Shown here: positions 1 through 8,409 of the stretch, one piece after another
Numbering within the stretch: the first letter of the stretch is position 1
Layout: each line of letters begins with the position of its first letter
Source of the DNA: an uncultured Clostridium sp.
GTDB lineage: Bacteria > Bacillota > Clostridia > Lachnospirales > Lachnospiraceae
Length of the DNA: 22,413 bases
NCBI GenBank assembly: GCA_947253885.1
Contig: CAMYAO010000023.1
Location: forward strand, 1 to 22,413
Direction: 5' to 3'
Translations under genes and position numbers: made by a program
Notes under the pieces: model-generated
The model's database searches: none
Told to the model about the DNA's origin: nothing
Seen by the model: only the letters and a program-made list of their open reading frames with translations

Positions 1-56
1 ACTATATCTCTATGGAACCTCATGAAGCGTACTCAACAGGCTAAAGCCCATATTGC

Positions 57-93
57 AAAGAACCGAAAACTTCCAAATGAAGCTCTCGGTTCT
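57..93 (-). terminator. Terminator hairpin of the GT80-like gene
   Basis: A 14-bp stem (59-72 with 80-93, 7-nt loop) starts 17 bases after the stop codon at 110. Read as minus-strand RNA the stem is fully paired because its two imperfect positions become G-U pairs; read on the plus strand they would be A-C mismatches. This supports function in the minus-strand transcript. The following U tract is short, so termination may be incomplete. Confidence 0.6.
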
Positions 94-109
94 CTTAATA
101 ACTATAAAT

Positions 110-1915
110 TTACTTGTTTACTTTTTTATAAACTCCATTTACCAGATCATAATAAGTTGCTGTAGATGTATTTGCATCCCAAATTGCAATCTTGGAATCA
201 CTCTCTGTTTTATTAAACTCTACTAAATAATACTTGTGACCATTCTTATTTAACAGCTTTTTCACCTTTTCATCCGGTTTATTGATAGACAGATCACTCA
301 TAAAGAAATCTATCTTAGAAGCATAATCCAATTTTCCCAAAGCACCCTCACCACTGCCTTTATAAGCGATGGCCTTCACTTTATTGTAAATTCCTGCATT
401 TGTTTTTTTAGAACCGACACTCATAAAAGTAGAAGATTCATATCCTGCCAAATGAATATCCGGATTGTAGAATGCAAATAATTCTGCTGCAATAGAAGAA
501 TCCAAAATCTTCATTCCAAGATTTTTAAACTGTTTTACACGTGCCGGGTTATTTTCGGAAATATATCCCGGATGTCCTTTGTAATAGTATTCAAATTTCT
601 TGCCGTAGTGTGCCTGAGTAAATTTAATATACTCAAAGATAGGATATTGGTCTTCCATTTTTTTGGAAGTTCCCAAAATAACCATAATTTTTTTCTTGCG
701 ACTACGGGTTTTTCTGAAAGCGGAATCATCGAATTTATACAGTGTTTTAAAGTTCTTTTCTTTCCCTGCTTCCTTTACCTTAGTCAATAACCCGTTTATA
801 TAATTGTTAGACACTCTTGCATCGTCAACAAATTTCTTCTGGAAAGCAGTGTCCTGAATGTCAAATGTGTCGGTATTCTTCCTAATTACCCACCACTGAC
901 AATCTACACCGGCAGCCCGTTCCGCATCCATAGCTGCATATACATACTTATTTAACTTACCGTATTTCAGATTATCGTATCTGTACTCACCGGATCGACG
1001 TCCATAATGACCGCCATCACGCAAACTGTTTCGGAAATACAGGAAGTTTTTAATTAACTTCTCATGCATACTATTTGCATTTTTCATCTTTCCGTAAGTG
1101 GACTTAAACATTTCATAAGTTGCACTTCCGTCAGTTATAAATGTCAATTTATAATGACTTGGATTTAATCGGGTTTCATAGACAAGCTGCCCCAAAGTCA
1201 ACGGAAGATTATAATCATTTAAATAAAAATTAAAATCAGACTTTTTGTTGATCTGCTTTAATTGCTTTATGTACGCTGCCAATTTTGTATATTTAGAACC
1301 GGAATGCAACATTCTGCTGTTTTCAGCAGATGTCAGCAATGGATTTGCATAAAAATTACTTGGCATCTTTTTCCAATTATATTGGTTCGGACGTGATAAT
1401 GTAATAATGCTCGGAATAGTATGATTCTTACTGTCTTTCAGAATTCCGGTATCATAAAAGGACTTTAAACTATAAATCAAAACTGGAGTTGTCGCATTCA
1501 ACGGAACAATATTGTAAGAATCTGCCGCTACTCCAACCATCTTATAATTTGTCACTTTTACTTTACGCCCTTTTTTATAATAGGTTGTCTTCATAAACCA
1601 ACGCCCGAACGCCGGTACATTAAAAGTATATTTTGTATTAAATTTCGTTATTTTCTCAGTTTTAGAAAAAGCCTTGTAATCCTTTTTTTCCAAAATCATA
1701 GTGGAAGTAATCTTAACCGTATCCACTTTTTTTGATTTCTTTAAATTTTTAAAATTGTTAAAGGTTACGGTTACGGTACGCTTATTATTGGTCTTTTGCT
1801 TATAGGAGACGCTGTAAATACTCGGCTGTTTCTTGGGTGCTGCATTTGACGGTGTAATCGTTCCTACCGAAAAAACAAATGCTCCTAATAGTAACGATAA
1901 AAAGACTTTCTTCAT
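110..1915 (-). CDS. Secreted GT80-family sialyltransferase-like protein
   Basis: Predicted 601-aa exported glycosyltransferase. Residues 1-25 form a signal peptide (MKK, hydrophobic core, SNA-A cleavage site, no lipobox Cys). Residues 30-130 look beta-rich and Ig-like. Residues 140-600 carry the motifs of GT80 (PM0188-type) sialyltransferases: TDGS at 261-264 (catalytic Asp), KGHPG at 446-450 (CMP-binding His), a Glu at 478 in AAELF, and a PD...AGYESST segment around 485-496 giving the Ser-Ser pair. A late 'AIWD' resembles the 'IFWD' near the GT80 C terminus. Signal peptide, Ig-like domain and GT-B fold is the known layout of Photobacterium GT80 enzymes. The family would transfer a nonulosonic acid from a CMP donor to galactose-type acceptors. 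No CMP-sialate genes are nearby, so donor and acceptor are unknown. The start has a GGAG site 8-9 bases upstream. The family call is strong; activity is inferred. Confidence 0.72.
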   Translation of the reverse strand: MKKVFLSLLLGAFVFSVGTITPSNAAPKKQPSIYSVSYKQKTNNKRTVTVTFNNFKNLKKSKKVDTVKITSTMILEKKDYKAFSKTEKITKFNTKYTFNVPAFGRWFMKTTYYKKGRKVKVTNYKMVGVAADSYNIVPLNATTPVLIYSLKSFYDTGILKDSKNHTIPSIITLSRPNQYNWKKMPSNFYANPLLTSAENSRMLHSGSKYTKLAAYIKQLKQINKKSDFNFYLNDYNLPLTLGQLVYETRLNPSHYKLTFITDGSATYEMFKSTYGKMKNANSMHEKLIKNFLYFRNSLRDGGHYGRRSGEYRYDNLKYGKLNKYVYAAMDAERAAGVDCQWWVIRKNTDTFDIQDTAFQKKFVDDARVSNNYINGLLTKVKEAGKEKNFKTLYKFDDSAFRKTRSRKKKIMVILGTSKKMEDQYPIFEYIKFTQAHYGKKFEYYYKGHPGYISENNPARVKQFKNLGMKILDSSIAAELFAFYNPDIHLAGYESSTFMSVGSKKTNAGIYNKVKAIAYKGSGEGALGKLDYASKIDFFMSDLSINKPDEKVKKLLNKNGHKYYLVEFNKTESDSKIAIWDANTSTATYYDLVNGVYKKVNK

Positions 1916-1952
1916 AAACGGTTCTCCTTTTTCATAAAATTATTTTTTCTAT

Positions 1953-1982
1953 ATTTTAACATAAGAATGTAAACAAATACAA
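1953..1982 (-). promoter_or_regulatory. Candidate promoter of the GT80-like gene
   Basis: On the minus strand a TTGTAT -35 (1977-1982) and TAAAAT -10 (1953-1958) are separated by 18 bases, about 38 bases before the start codon. An overlapping alternative is TTGTTT (1971-1976) with TATAGA (1948-1953) at 17-bp spacing. The region is very AT-rich, so the exact promoter is uncertain. Confidence 0.45.
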
Positions 1983-2039
1983 AAGTAAGTTCTAAAATTC
2001 TGTACAAAAATTTTATATCACTATTCATACAAAAGTAAG
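1977..2039. repeat. Three TACAAAA motifs at 25-bp spacing
   Basis: TACAAAA begins at 1978, 2003 and 2028 on the plus strand, exactly 25 bp apart. The outer two copies extend to a perfect 13-bp direct repeat, ATACAAAAGTAAG (1977-1989 and 2027-2039). The copy nearest the gene overlaps the candidate -35 element, so the array is placed like a regulator-binding site. The bound protein is unknown. Confidence 0.5.
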
Positions 2040-2070
2040 CAAAAATGAGCTCGCTCTTCTACCGAAAAAA

Positions 2071-2711
2071 TCAATTACGTACACAAATATCATTTACAAC
2101 CTTAAGAATTGCTTTCCCCTCTATTGAAGTTAAATGGGTCGCATCTGACTGTTCCGCACGAATCTCTTGCAAAATTGCCTGTATCAGATAGCGAAACCCG
2201 TTGCCTTCAAAGTTAGAACTGTAATGCTTGGATTTGTCATCATCCTTTGTTTTCATCTTAAAATATCCAACTCTCCACCAGTCATCCGGAACACTGATCT
2301 TACCATTTGTTCCATAAATTGTCATGCCACAATCTATATCCACATCCATACTGATCTCTGCAAGTTTCTCCAATTCGGCTTGCTTTTCTATTTCTAATGT
2401 ATATGGCATATCACAGATAATATGCTTTTTTGCTAAGATCGCCTGCTTAATATAAGTATATCGATCTTTAAGGGGCATTTTAATATACACAATATCCACC
2501 CCGCCCAGAAACTGCTGAAAATCGATGTATCCTTTATGTACTCATATTTATCACGAAAAGCAGCCGCAATTTTCTCATCCGGAGAAAAAACAGATTGTAC
2601 ATGAATTCCGCTTACAATCTTAGGTTCCAGTACAACATCATTATCATATAATTCATCCGTTGCGATCCCGAAATTATAAATATTTAAGTTCTGCTTCGGA
2701 TCAGTATTCAT
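2071..2711 (-). pseudogene. Decayed Gfo/Idh/MocA-family oxidoreductase
   Basis: Two overlapping frames together resemble a Gfo/Idh/MocA NAD(P)-dependent dehydrogenase. The first (2711-2433) keeps a good ribosome binding site (AGGGAG, 5 bases from the ATG) and encodes the Rossmann-side segment 'HVQSVFSPDEKIAAAF'. The homology then moves to the other frame, which reads '...GGVDIVYIKMPLKDRY' and 'KHIICDMPYT', the counterpart of the family's EKP motif. The frameshift lies near 2520-2545. After 'LEKLAEIS' the sequence jumps to the C-terminal block 'MTIYGTNGKISVPDDWW', so roughly 120-150 residues of the substrate domain are missing compared with the usual 320-350 aa. No GxGxxG is visible at the N terminus. 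It sits between the wall-polymer operon and the GT80-like gene. The original substrate cannot be inferred. Confidence 0.8.
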
Positions 2712-2745
2712 ATTTACTCCCTATCAAAACTTTCTCTAATATTCA

Positions 2746-2796
2746 TTATAAACAAACTTCCACGGAAACATAAGTTCCGTGGAAGTTTGTTTATAA
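2746..2796 (-). terminator. Terminator of the surface-polymer operon
   Basis: A perfect 22-bp inverted repeat (2746-2767 and 2775-2796) with a 7-nt loop includes the stop codon of the last phosphotransferase gene (TAA at 2791-2793). The minus-strand 3' arm ends U-rich (GUUUGUUUAUAA) but no long U run follows. It probably both ends transcription and protects the mRNA 3' end. Confidence 0.75.
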
Positions 2797-4524
2797 GTCC
2801 TTATTCTTTTTTAAAATGATCTGATCAATTGCCTTATCACTCGCTTTTCCGTCATATTCTTTAAAGTTGTCTTCTACAAATTGATATATTTTTTCCACCT
2901 CGAAATCTTTATGTTTCAAAGCGGTCATCATTTCTTCAAAGCTATCACATACTTTTCCGGGAGCTGATTCCTTAACAGAACGATGAACTCCTCTAATCAG
3001 TTCATATTTTTCACGATCATAGGTGAAGAATAAGACCGGTTTCTTCATCAACGCATACTCAAAATAGTTAGAAGAGTAATCCGTTATTAAAAGGTCTGTT
3101 ATATAATAGAGGTCATTGATATTCTTATACTCACTCAGATCGATCATGCGATCAGCATATTCCTCCGGTATAATCGGCGCCTGCTTGATAAACGGATGCA
3201 TTTTAAATGCCCAAATATATTTATCACCGCAAAACTCGTATATTTGATGATAGTCCAACTGATCATAATCATAATGAGCTGTCTTTTGCCCTGTCCCTCT
3301 AAAGGTCGGTGCAAATAAAATAATCTTCTTTTCTTTCAGCTTAGGATATTCCGTATAAAACTGTTCTCGGAACGTTTCTATTTTCTTTGAATCCAAAAAA
3401 CCGTCTAAACGTGCCATTCCCAATGGTAAAAAACGTTCTTCCGGCAAAGCGAATACTTCTTCAAAAATCGTAACCAGATGTTTGGATCCTGTAATCACAT
3501 AATCATATTTTTTATGACAATGCTCTATCGGAAACGGTGTTCCCTTTTTCCCGAAACGGCAGTACCCGACCGCCTTAAAACCTTCCCCGGCATGCCATAC
3601 CTGAATCAGTTTTGTCCGCTTGTCCAAATCCAAAAAACCGAATAAAGGTACAAAATCATCTACAAAAATATAATCCTGTCTTCCTATCTTAGTCAATAAT
3701 TTCAATCGGCTGAGAAAACCGGTTTTCTTTCCGACCGCCACTTGAAAAGAATATGTCAACTTTAATTCCTTATCCAGTCCCCGCTCTTTAATCCGATCAT
3801 TAATATATTTTAAATTTCCGTTAATAAAGTCTTTTGTTTCAGACATAAACATCACACGACTTCCGTTTTTCGGAGTAAGCTTTCCTACTATTTTACAATA
3901 GAGTCTCATCATTCGAAACTTACAGGACTTGATTGCATTTTTTCTTTTTCTTTTAAAAGATTTTGCCTCTTCCACATAACGGCGTCTTCTCCACTTCTTA
4001 TTTTCGATAAAAAAGCGAGAATTGATTACCAGACTTAATATCATTCTTTCATCTGAATAAGTGGAAAATGACATAGTGTATGCGTAAAGATTTCCTCCGT
4101 AGTGATAGATGCGATCACAATACTCCAACTCGTATGCAAACTGATTGGATACAGAAGCGATCAGACAATTCTCCTCATCAATTTCTGCCAATAGCAGCCA
4201 ATATCCATTATCTAAAAAACTGGTTTCATCCAGACAGGTAATATTTAGCACAAAGTGATAGATATCCCCATCTATATGATCCACCTTAATAGGAATTCGT
4301 TTGTGAAGCTTTGTCATAGTCACTTTTTCCGTACTATCCGGCTGCTTCGCTTTTTTTCTCGAATACTTACATATTTGAAAAGACTTTGGAGTTACTCCGT
4401 CTACTTTCACGGCTATTTTCAAAAATACTCGTTCCCATTCAATTGATAACACCTGTATCTTTTCACTTGTTGTGTCAACGATCTGTATTACATCTGTATT
4501 TTCACTCATAAAACCTTTATACAT
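2791..4524 (-). CDS. CDP-glycerol/ribitol phosphotransferase-family protein (third copy)
   Basis: A 577-aa member of the Glyphos_transf (TagB/TagF/TarL) family, which adds glycerol-phosphate or ribitol-phosphate from a CDP donor to a teichoic-acid-type chain on the cytoplasmic membrane face. Residues 1-180 are a beta-rich N-terminal domain shared with the next upstream paralogue ('LSIEWERVFLKI' here). The GT-B catalytic part has WHAGEGFK (310-317), FAPTFRG (404-410), KMHPF (441-445), TDYSSNYFEY (481-490) and an APGKVCDSF tail. The His of WHAG and of KMHP are the likely catalytic and CDP-contacting residues. It is the last gene of the operon. The ATG at 4524 overlaps the TarI-like stop by 8 bases; a second ATG at 4509 (MSENTD, AAAGG 4 bases upstream) is an equally good start. 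Whether it is a primase or polymerase, and its donor, cannot be told from sequence. Confidence 0.9.
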   Translation of the reverse strand: MYKGFMSENTDVIQIVDTTSEKIQVLSIEWERVFLKIAVKVDGVTPKSFQICKYSRKKAKQPDSTEKVTMTKLHKRIPIKVDHIDGDIYHFVLNITCLDETSFLDNGYWLLLAEIDEENCLIASVSNQFAYELEYCDRIYHYGGNLYAYTMSFSTYSDERMILSLVINSRFFIENKKWRRRRYVEEAKSFKRKRKNAIKSCKFRMMRLYCKIVGKLTPKNGSRVMFMSETKDFINGNLKYINDRIKERGLDKELKLTYSFQVAVGKKTGFLSRLKLLTKIGRQDYIFVDDFVPLFGFLDLDKRTKLIQVWHAGEGFKAVGYCRFGKKGTPFPIEHCHKKYDYVITGSKHLVTIFEEVFALPEERFLPLGMARLDGFLDSKKIETFREQFYTEYPKLKEKKIILFAPTFRGTGQKTAHYDYDQLDYHQIYEFCGDKYIWAFKMHPFIKQAPIIPEEYADRMIDLSEYKNINDLYYITDLLITDYSSNYFEYALMKKPVLFFTYDREKYELIRGVHRSVKESAPGKVCDSFEEMMTALKHKDFEVEKIYQFVEDNFKEYDGKASDKAIDQIILKKNKDL

Positions 4525-5296
4525 CCCTTCCTTCTAAATAATCCATCATACGTGAACTGGTACTGTTGGTTAACCCTAAGCCGAATGCCTGCTCATTTTC
4601 CTTATACTGAAGCAAAGCTCGAAACATATAGACATCTTCCGGTGTCGTTACTTTTATATTTCCTCTGTTTCCTTCTATCAGATTTACCGGCCGGCCAAGC
4701 GTGGTATAAATAGTACAAGAATCCACCATATCCTTATATCCTTCAGGTCGTTTTCGAATCTGATCATGTGCCTCTATTATATCAGATAAATAAAAGCTTT
4801 GCGGAGCCTGCGCCGCATAAGTCTCCTTACGCAATGGTACAGAATTTACATTTTTTCCGTTTTCACTCAGAATAATCGTTTCATAACAGGAAGTACAGGT
4901 TATTGCACTTCCGTTTTGCTTGACGCTTTCAATATTTTTACTGATCACTTCATAAGTAATAAATGGTCGCACTCCATCGTGTAATAATACAACCGAGTCA
5001 GTCGGATTTTCTGAAATTCCTTTTTTCAAACAGTTATAAATCGAATCCTGAGCGGTTTCTCCACCCTCAATGACTGCTGCTACTTTGCTTAATCGATATT
5101 CTTCTACCAGACTTTCTACATACGGAATATACGCTTTCAAAGTCGAAATATATATTTTATCAATCAAATGATGATATTGAAACATCTGCACAGTGTGAAT
5201 CAATATCGGTTTATTGTTGATCTCTAAAAATTGCTTCGGCATTCCGGCACCCATTCGGACACCGCTTCCACCGGCAAATATCATTGCTATATTCAT
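4517..5296 (-). CDS. tarI: IspD/TarI-family cytidylyltransferase, probably CDP-ribitol-forming
   Basis: A 259-aa enzyme that activates a sugar-alcohol phosphate with CTP. Visible motifs are the nucleotide loop AGGSGVRMG (8-16) with PKQF (20-23), HDGVRPF (106-112), VDSCTIY (191-197) and KVTTPED (215-221). IspD (MEP pathway) and TarI (ribitol-5-phosphate) share this fold. HDGVRPF and the setting among CDP-alditol phosphotransferases favour TarI or a TarI-like enzyme. The tail beyond about residue 232 (KENEQAFGLGLTNSTSS...) extends past the usual fold. The start has GGAG 7 bases upstream. It lies 22 bases after the second phosphotransferase and overlaps or abuts the third. No TarJ reductase is next to it, so the substrate is open; an IspD role is the main alternative. 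Confidence 0.75.
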   Translation of the reverse strand: MNIAMIFAGGSGVRMGAGMPKQFLEINNKPILIHTVQMFQYHHLIDKIYISTLKAYIPYVESLVEEYRLSKVAAVIEGGETAQDSIYNCLKKGISENPTDSVVLLHDGVRPFITYEVISKNIESVKQNGSAITCTSCYETIILSENGKNVNSVPLRKETYAAQAPQSFYLSDIIEAHDQIRKRPEGYKDMVDSCTIYTTLGRPVNLIEGNRGNIKVTTPEDVYMFRALLQYKENEQAFGLGLTNSTSSRMMDYLEGRDV

Positions 5297-5318
5297 TCTT
5301 CACTCCTTAAACAATCTA

Positions 5319-6956
5319 TTACATAGAAAACTTCATTTCTTTCAATTCCTGTATTTCTTTTTTATGCTGATCCAGACGTGCTTGATATTTCTGTGGCAAT
5401 TGACCTGAAATTATCCAATCAATTACTCGATCACAAGCCCCTTTTTCTGTATGATCAAAATTTCGATTACAGTAAGCTGTTATCTTCTCTCTCTCAAAGT
5501 CTTCTGTTTCAATAGCCTGTATTATTTCTTCAAAAGTATAACAAACCTTTCCCGGTGCCTGTTCTTCATAATCATCATGAAATCCGCGTTCTCTCCTGTA
5601 GTCCGTTTTATCAAATGCATAAAACAAACACGGTTTCTCTAAAAGAGAATATTCATATATATTAGAAGAGTAATCAGAGATTAGCAAATCTGTTAAATAA
5701 AAAAAATCATTAATATTAGAATACTTTGTTACATCCAAAAATTTATCTTTATATTTCTCCGGAATCGGCACTGCCGACCGAACCCACGGATGCATTTTAA
5801 AAAGAACTATCCATTCTTGCCCACAGGTATCATACAATGTATCAAAATTTATTTTTTCATAAGGGTAATGTGCATCAGATGCATTTACTCCACGATAGGT
5901 AGGGGCAAATAATATTACCTTTTTTCCCTTACAAATTGGATATAATTCTTTCAGTTCCTCCTGCTTGACTTTCTGATAGGCGGAATCCAAAAAATCATCC
6001 ATACGAGGCAAGCCGGTCGGCAAAATCTGTGATTCGTCGATTCCGAACGCCTCTGCAAAAATATGAGCAGTTTGAAGACTTCCGGAAATTCCATATTGAT
6101 ATTGCCTGTGACAGTTAAACGGAGCCGGAGAACCTTTGTGCCCCCACCGACTGTAACCGGTAGATTTAAATCCAATACCTGCATGCCATAGCTGAATTAC
6201 CTGTGTATGTTCTGAAATCTTAAGCCAATCCATAAAAGGCACATGGTCATCTAAAATAATCATATCTGCTTTTGATAACTTGTTAAACAATGTGCTCCAA
6301 CTTTTCAAATTGTAATTTTTAACTGCTACACTGGATCTTGCCGAGGTCAGAATTTCATATTTATTTTGTAATTCTCTCTCGTAAAGCCTCTCCTGTACAA
6401 TCTCCAGATTTCTGTTCAGCTTTATACTTTGTTCTGTTAGAAAAAGGATTGTTTTCTTTTTTTTAGTTTTATGCTTATTTTTTATCAGATCTATCCGATA
6501 CAATTGCCGAAAAATAAACTGATATAATTTTTTAATACTCTTTTTTATGGTGTTCCGCTTCGTTTCAGCAACACATATTTCCAAAATTTCTTTTTCTGAT
6601 ATCCCGAATTTTACTTCATAGGATTCTGAATTGTTTCTATAAGAAAAATGCTTTTCCCACTCCGTATTTATCTCCCTGCAAATCCCCTTTTGAAAAGTCT
6701 GTCCGTCATATACAGCTATCAAATAGCAGACTCCGACAGGTAAACAGTGATTATTGCCTACATTGGTAATATTTACAGAAAGGTCATAACCGTTGTTTGG
6801 CAGTTCTTTCTTTTTCAATTTTGCAAGAGCATTCCCTGCTTTAGAGACCAAATAAAAATCCGAGATCTGTCCATTCTCTATTTCTATTATAAAATGGCAA
6901 AATATCCCGTCCCACTTTATATTTAAAATTCGAAATCTCTGATCCTCTCTATCCAT
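5319..6956 (-). CDS. CDP-glycerol/ribitol phosphotransferase-family protein (second copy)
   Basis: A 545-aa Glyphos_transf protein of the TagF/TarL type, predicted to be a peripheral membrane enzyme extending or priming an alditol-phosphate polymer. The N-terminal 1-165 domain is beta-rich ('LNIKWDGIFCHFII') and is related to the same region of the third copy, followed by a Lys-rich linker (130-170). Catalytic motifs: WHAGIGFK (257-264), FAPTYRG (350-356), FKMHPW (386-391), SDYSSNIYEY (427-436), APGKVCYTFEE (467-477). The last 25 residues are charged and probably helical. The ATG shares one base with the preceding stop (TAATG), implying coupled translation, with AAGGAAG just upstream. It is a clear paralogue of the third copy, for example in the shared 'GFLD'/'DFLD' segment after the WHAG block. 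The donor is not determinable. Confidence 0.9.
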   Translation of the reverse strand: MDREDQRFRILNIKWDGIFCHFIIEIENGQISDFYLVSKAGNALAKLKKKELPNNGYDLSVNITNVGNNHCLPVGVCYLIAVYDGQTFQKGICREINTEWEKHFSYRNNSESYEVKFGISEKEILEICVAETKRNTIKKSIKKLYQFIFRQLYRIDLIKNKHKTKKKKTILFLTEQSIKLNRNLEIVQERLYERELQNKYEILTSARSSVAVKNYNLKSWSTLFNKLSKADMIILDDHVPFMDWLKISEHTQVIQLWHAGIGFKSTGYSRWGHKGSPAPFNCHRQYQYGISGSLQTAHIFAEAFGIDESQILPTGLPRMDDFLDSAYQKVKQEELKELYPICKGKKVILFAPTYRGVNASDAHYPYEKINFDTLYDTCGQEWIVLFKMHPWVRSAVPIPEKYKDKFLDVTKYSNINDFFYLTDLLISDYSSNIYEYSLLEKPCLFYAFDKTDYRRERGFHDDYEEQAPGKVCYTFEEIIQAIETEDFEREKITAYCNRNFDHTEKGACDRVIDWIISGQLPQKYQARLDQHKKEIQELKEMKFSM

Positions 6957-8386
6957 TAATTTTCTTCCTTATTCGTCTCAATAAACTGCATAATGCGCTC
7001 ACAGGAATGACCATCACAAGCTGACATAAATTTATTTTTAAAATCCACTACCTTTTGCTTGTCAAATTCCTGATCTAAATTACTTAAATAAGCAATCATT
7101 TCTTCATTTTCTTTAAAAATCGGTCCACACTCAGCCAACTCCTCGTAACTATAATACATACCTCTTTTATCTTCGTATTCTTCCATGTCGTACATAAAGA
7201 AAATAATTGGACGCTCAAATAAAGCAAATTCGAAAATCAATGAAGAATAATCAGAAATACATACATCTGCAACTGTCATAAGTTCATTGATATTCATTCC
7301 CTTTCCACGAGTCATATCAAATGCAAAACTATCACGATATGCTTCCGGAATCACCGGAAGATTACTTACAGTCTGATGGTGCTTGATAATGAGAATATAC
7401 TCCTCACCCAATACCTCTGCAAACTTAGCAATATCCAATTTATCCGGTGCTTCTCTGTGAGGATCCAATCCTCTGTAGGTCGGTGCATACAAAATCACTT
7501 TTTTCCCTTTTGCCTGCGGAATTTTCTGATATAACTTCTTATAACTGTTGTCAATAAACTCCCGATCAAAAAATTCATCCGTTCTTGCTACTCCAATCGA
7601 CTGAATTACAGGATCTCCTTTTTCCTTTCCCATGAATTCTTCAAATACCCACCGCAATTCATCACTTGCAATGGTAACCAGATCATATTTATTATACTCG
7701 GGAAACTCTTTGTATTCCTGTATCGTCTTGTAGCCTTCCTTTCCGGCATTTGACATCCCGATACTCTTTATAATACCACAGCCATGCCACAGCTGGATCA
7801 GTTTTGTTTCTTTTCGAATATCCAAGTATCCGAAATATTCACTGGACTCATGCACCATAACTGCTTTTGCGGTTGCCATATCCTTTGCAAATTCCAGACA
7901 ATTCATAAAATATTTAATATTCGGAACTTTATTACGATGTAATTCGTATAGTTTTAATTCATAATCAGTTTCTCTCTCTAATTTTTTATAAAAATAACGA
8001 CAGCTCTGATTAAGTCCCATTCTCGGCTGTAAAAAAATGATTTTGTTTTCTACCGGTGCTTCTCTGTATTTGTCATACATCTCCGGCATCAATTTTTTTA
8101 TAAATCTCCGTTTGAGATATTTCTTGAATTTTTTCTTTTCCAGCGGTAATATCTGTTCTGCAAGTTCTTTTACCTGTTCTTCATCAAAATCTGCTTTATC
8201 CCACAACATAATCCATTGATCGATAAGAAAATTCGCAATCGGCTCTATGTCTTTTTTTTCCTCCTTCTGTTTTTGCTCTTTTTTATCCAGTCCAAGACGC
8301 TTTTTTAATTTTCTATACAGATACAGATCAATCGCTCTCTTTAGCCCTTCCTCTTTTATACGCTTTCTGACAGATTTAATATTCAT
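6956..8386 (-). CDS. CDP-glycerol/ribitol phosphotransferase-family protein (first copy, divergent)
   Basis: A 476-aa Glyphos_transf protein lacking the beta-rich N-terminal domain of its two neighbours. It starts with a basic, amphipathic helical segment (1-50, very rich in Lys and Glu), a plausible membrane-surface anchor. Catalytic motifs: LWHGCGIIKS (199-208), YAPTYRG (300-306), IKHHQ (334-338, in place of KMHP), SDYSSLIFEFALFERP (378-393). WHGCG and KHHQ mark it as a different subfamily from the two WHAG/KMHP copies, so it may use another acceptor or donor, for example a priming step. A GGGAG site lies 4-5 bases before the ATG. It follows the SDR gene by 23 bases and overlaps the second copy by 1 base. 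Confidence 0.88.
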   Translation of the reverse strand: MNIKSVRKRIKEEGLKRAIDLYLYRKLKKRLGLDKKEQKQKEEKKDIEPIANFLIDQWIMLWDKADFDEEQVKELAEQILPLEKKKFKKYLKRRFIKKLMPEMYDKYREAPVENKIIFLQPRMGLNQSCRYFYKKLERETDYELKLYELHRNKVPNIKYFMNCLEFAKDMATAKAVMVHESSEYFGYLDIRKETKLIQLWHGCGIIKSIGMSNAGKEGYKTIQEYKEFPEYNKYDLVTIASDELRWVFEEFMGKEKGDPVIQSIGVARTDEFFDREFIDNSYKKLYQKIPQAKGKKVILYAPTYRGLDPHREAPDKLDIAKFAEVLGEEYILIIKHHQTVSNLPVIPEAYRDSFAFDMTRGKGMNINELMTVADVCISDYSSLIFEFALFERPIIFFMYDMEEYEDKRGMYYSYEELAECGPIFKENEEMIAYLSNLDQEFDKQKVVDFKNKFMSACDGHSCERIMQFIETNKEEN

Positions 8387-8409
8387 TGTTCTCCCTCTCT
8401 AGGTCACTC

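Noticed and set aside
110..1915. Lipoprotein anchor on the GT80-like protein
   Set aside because: No Cys follows the signal peptide; the cleavage site is SNA-A.
2071..2711. Possible mobile-element insertion as cause of the broken oxidoreductase gene
   Set aside because: No transposase, terminal inverted repeats or target duplication are visible; a frameshift and deletion explain it.
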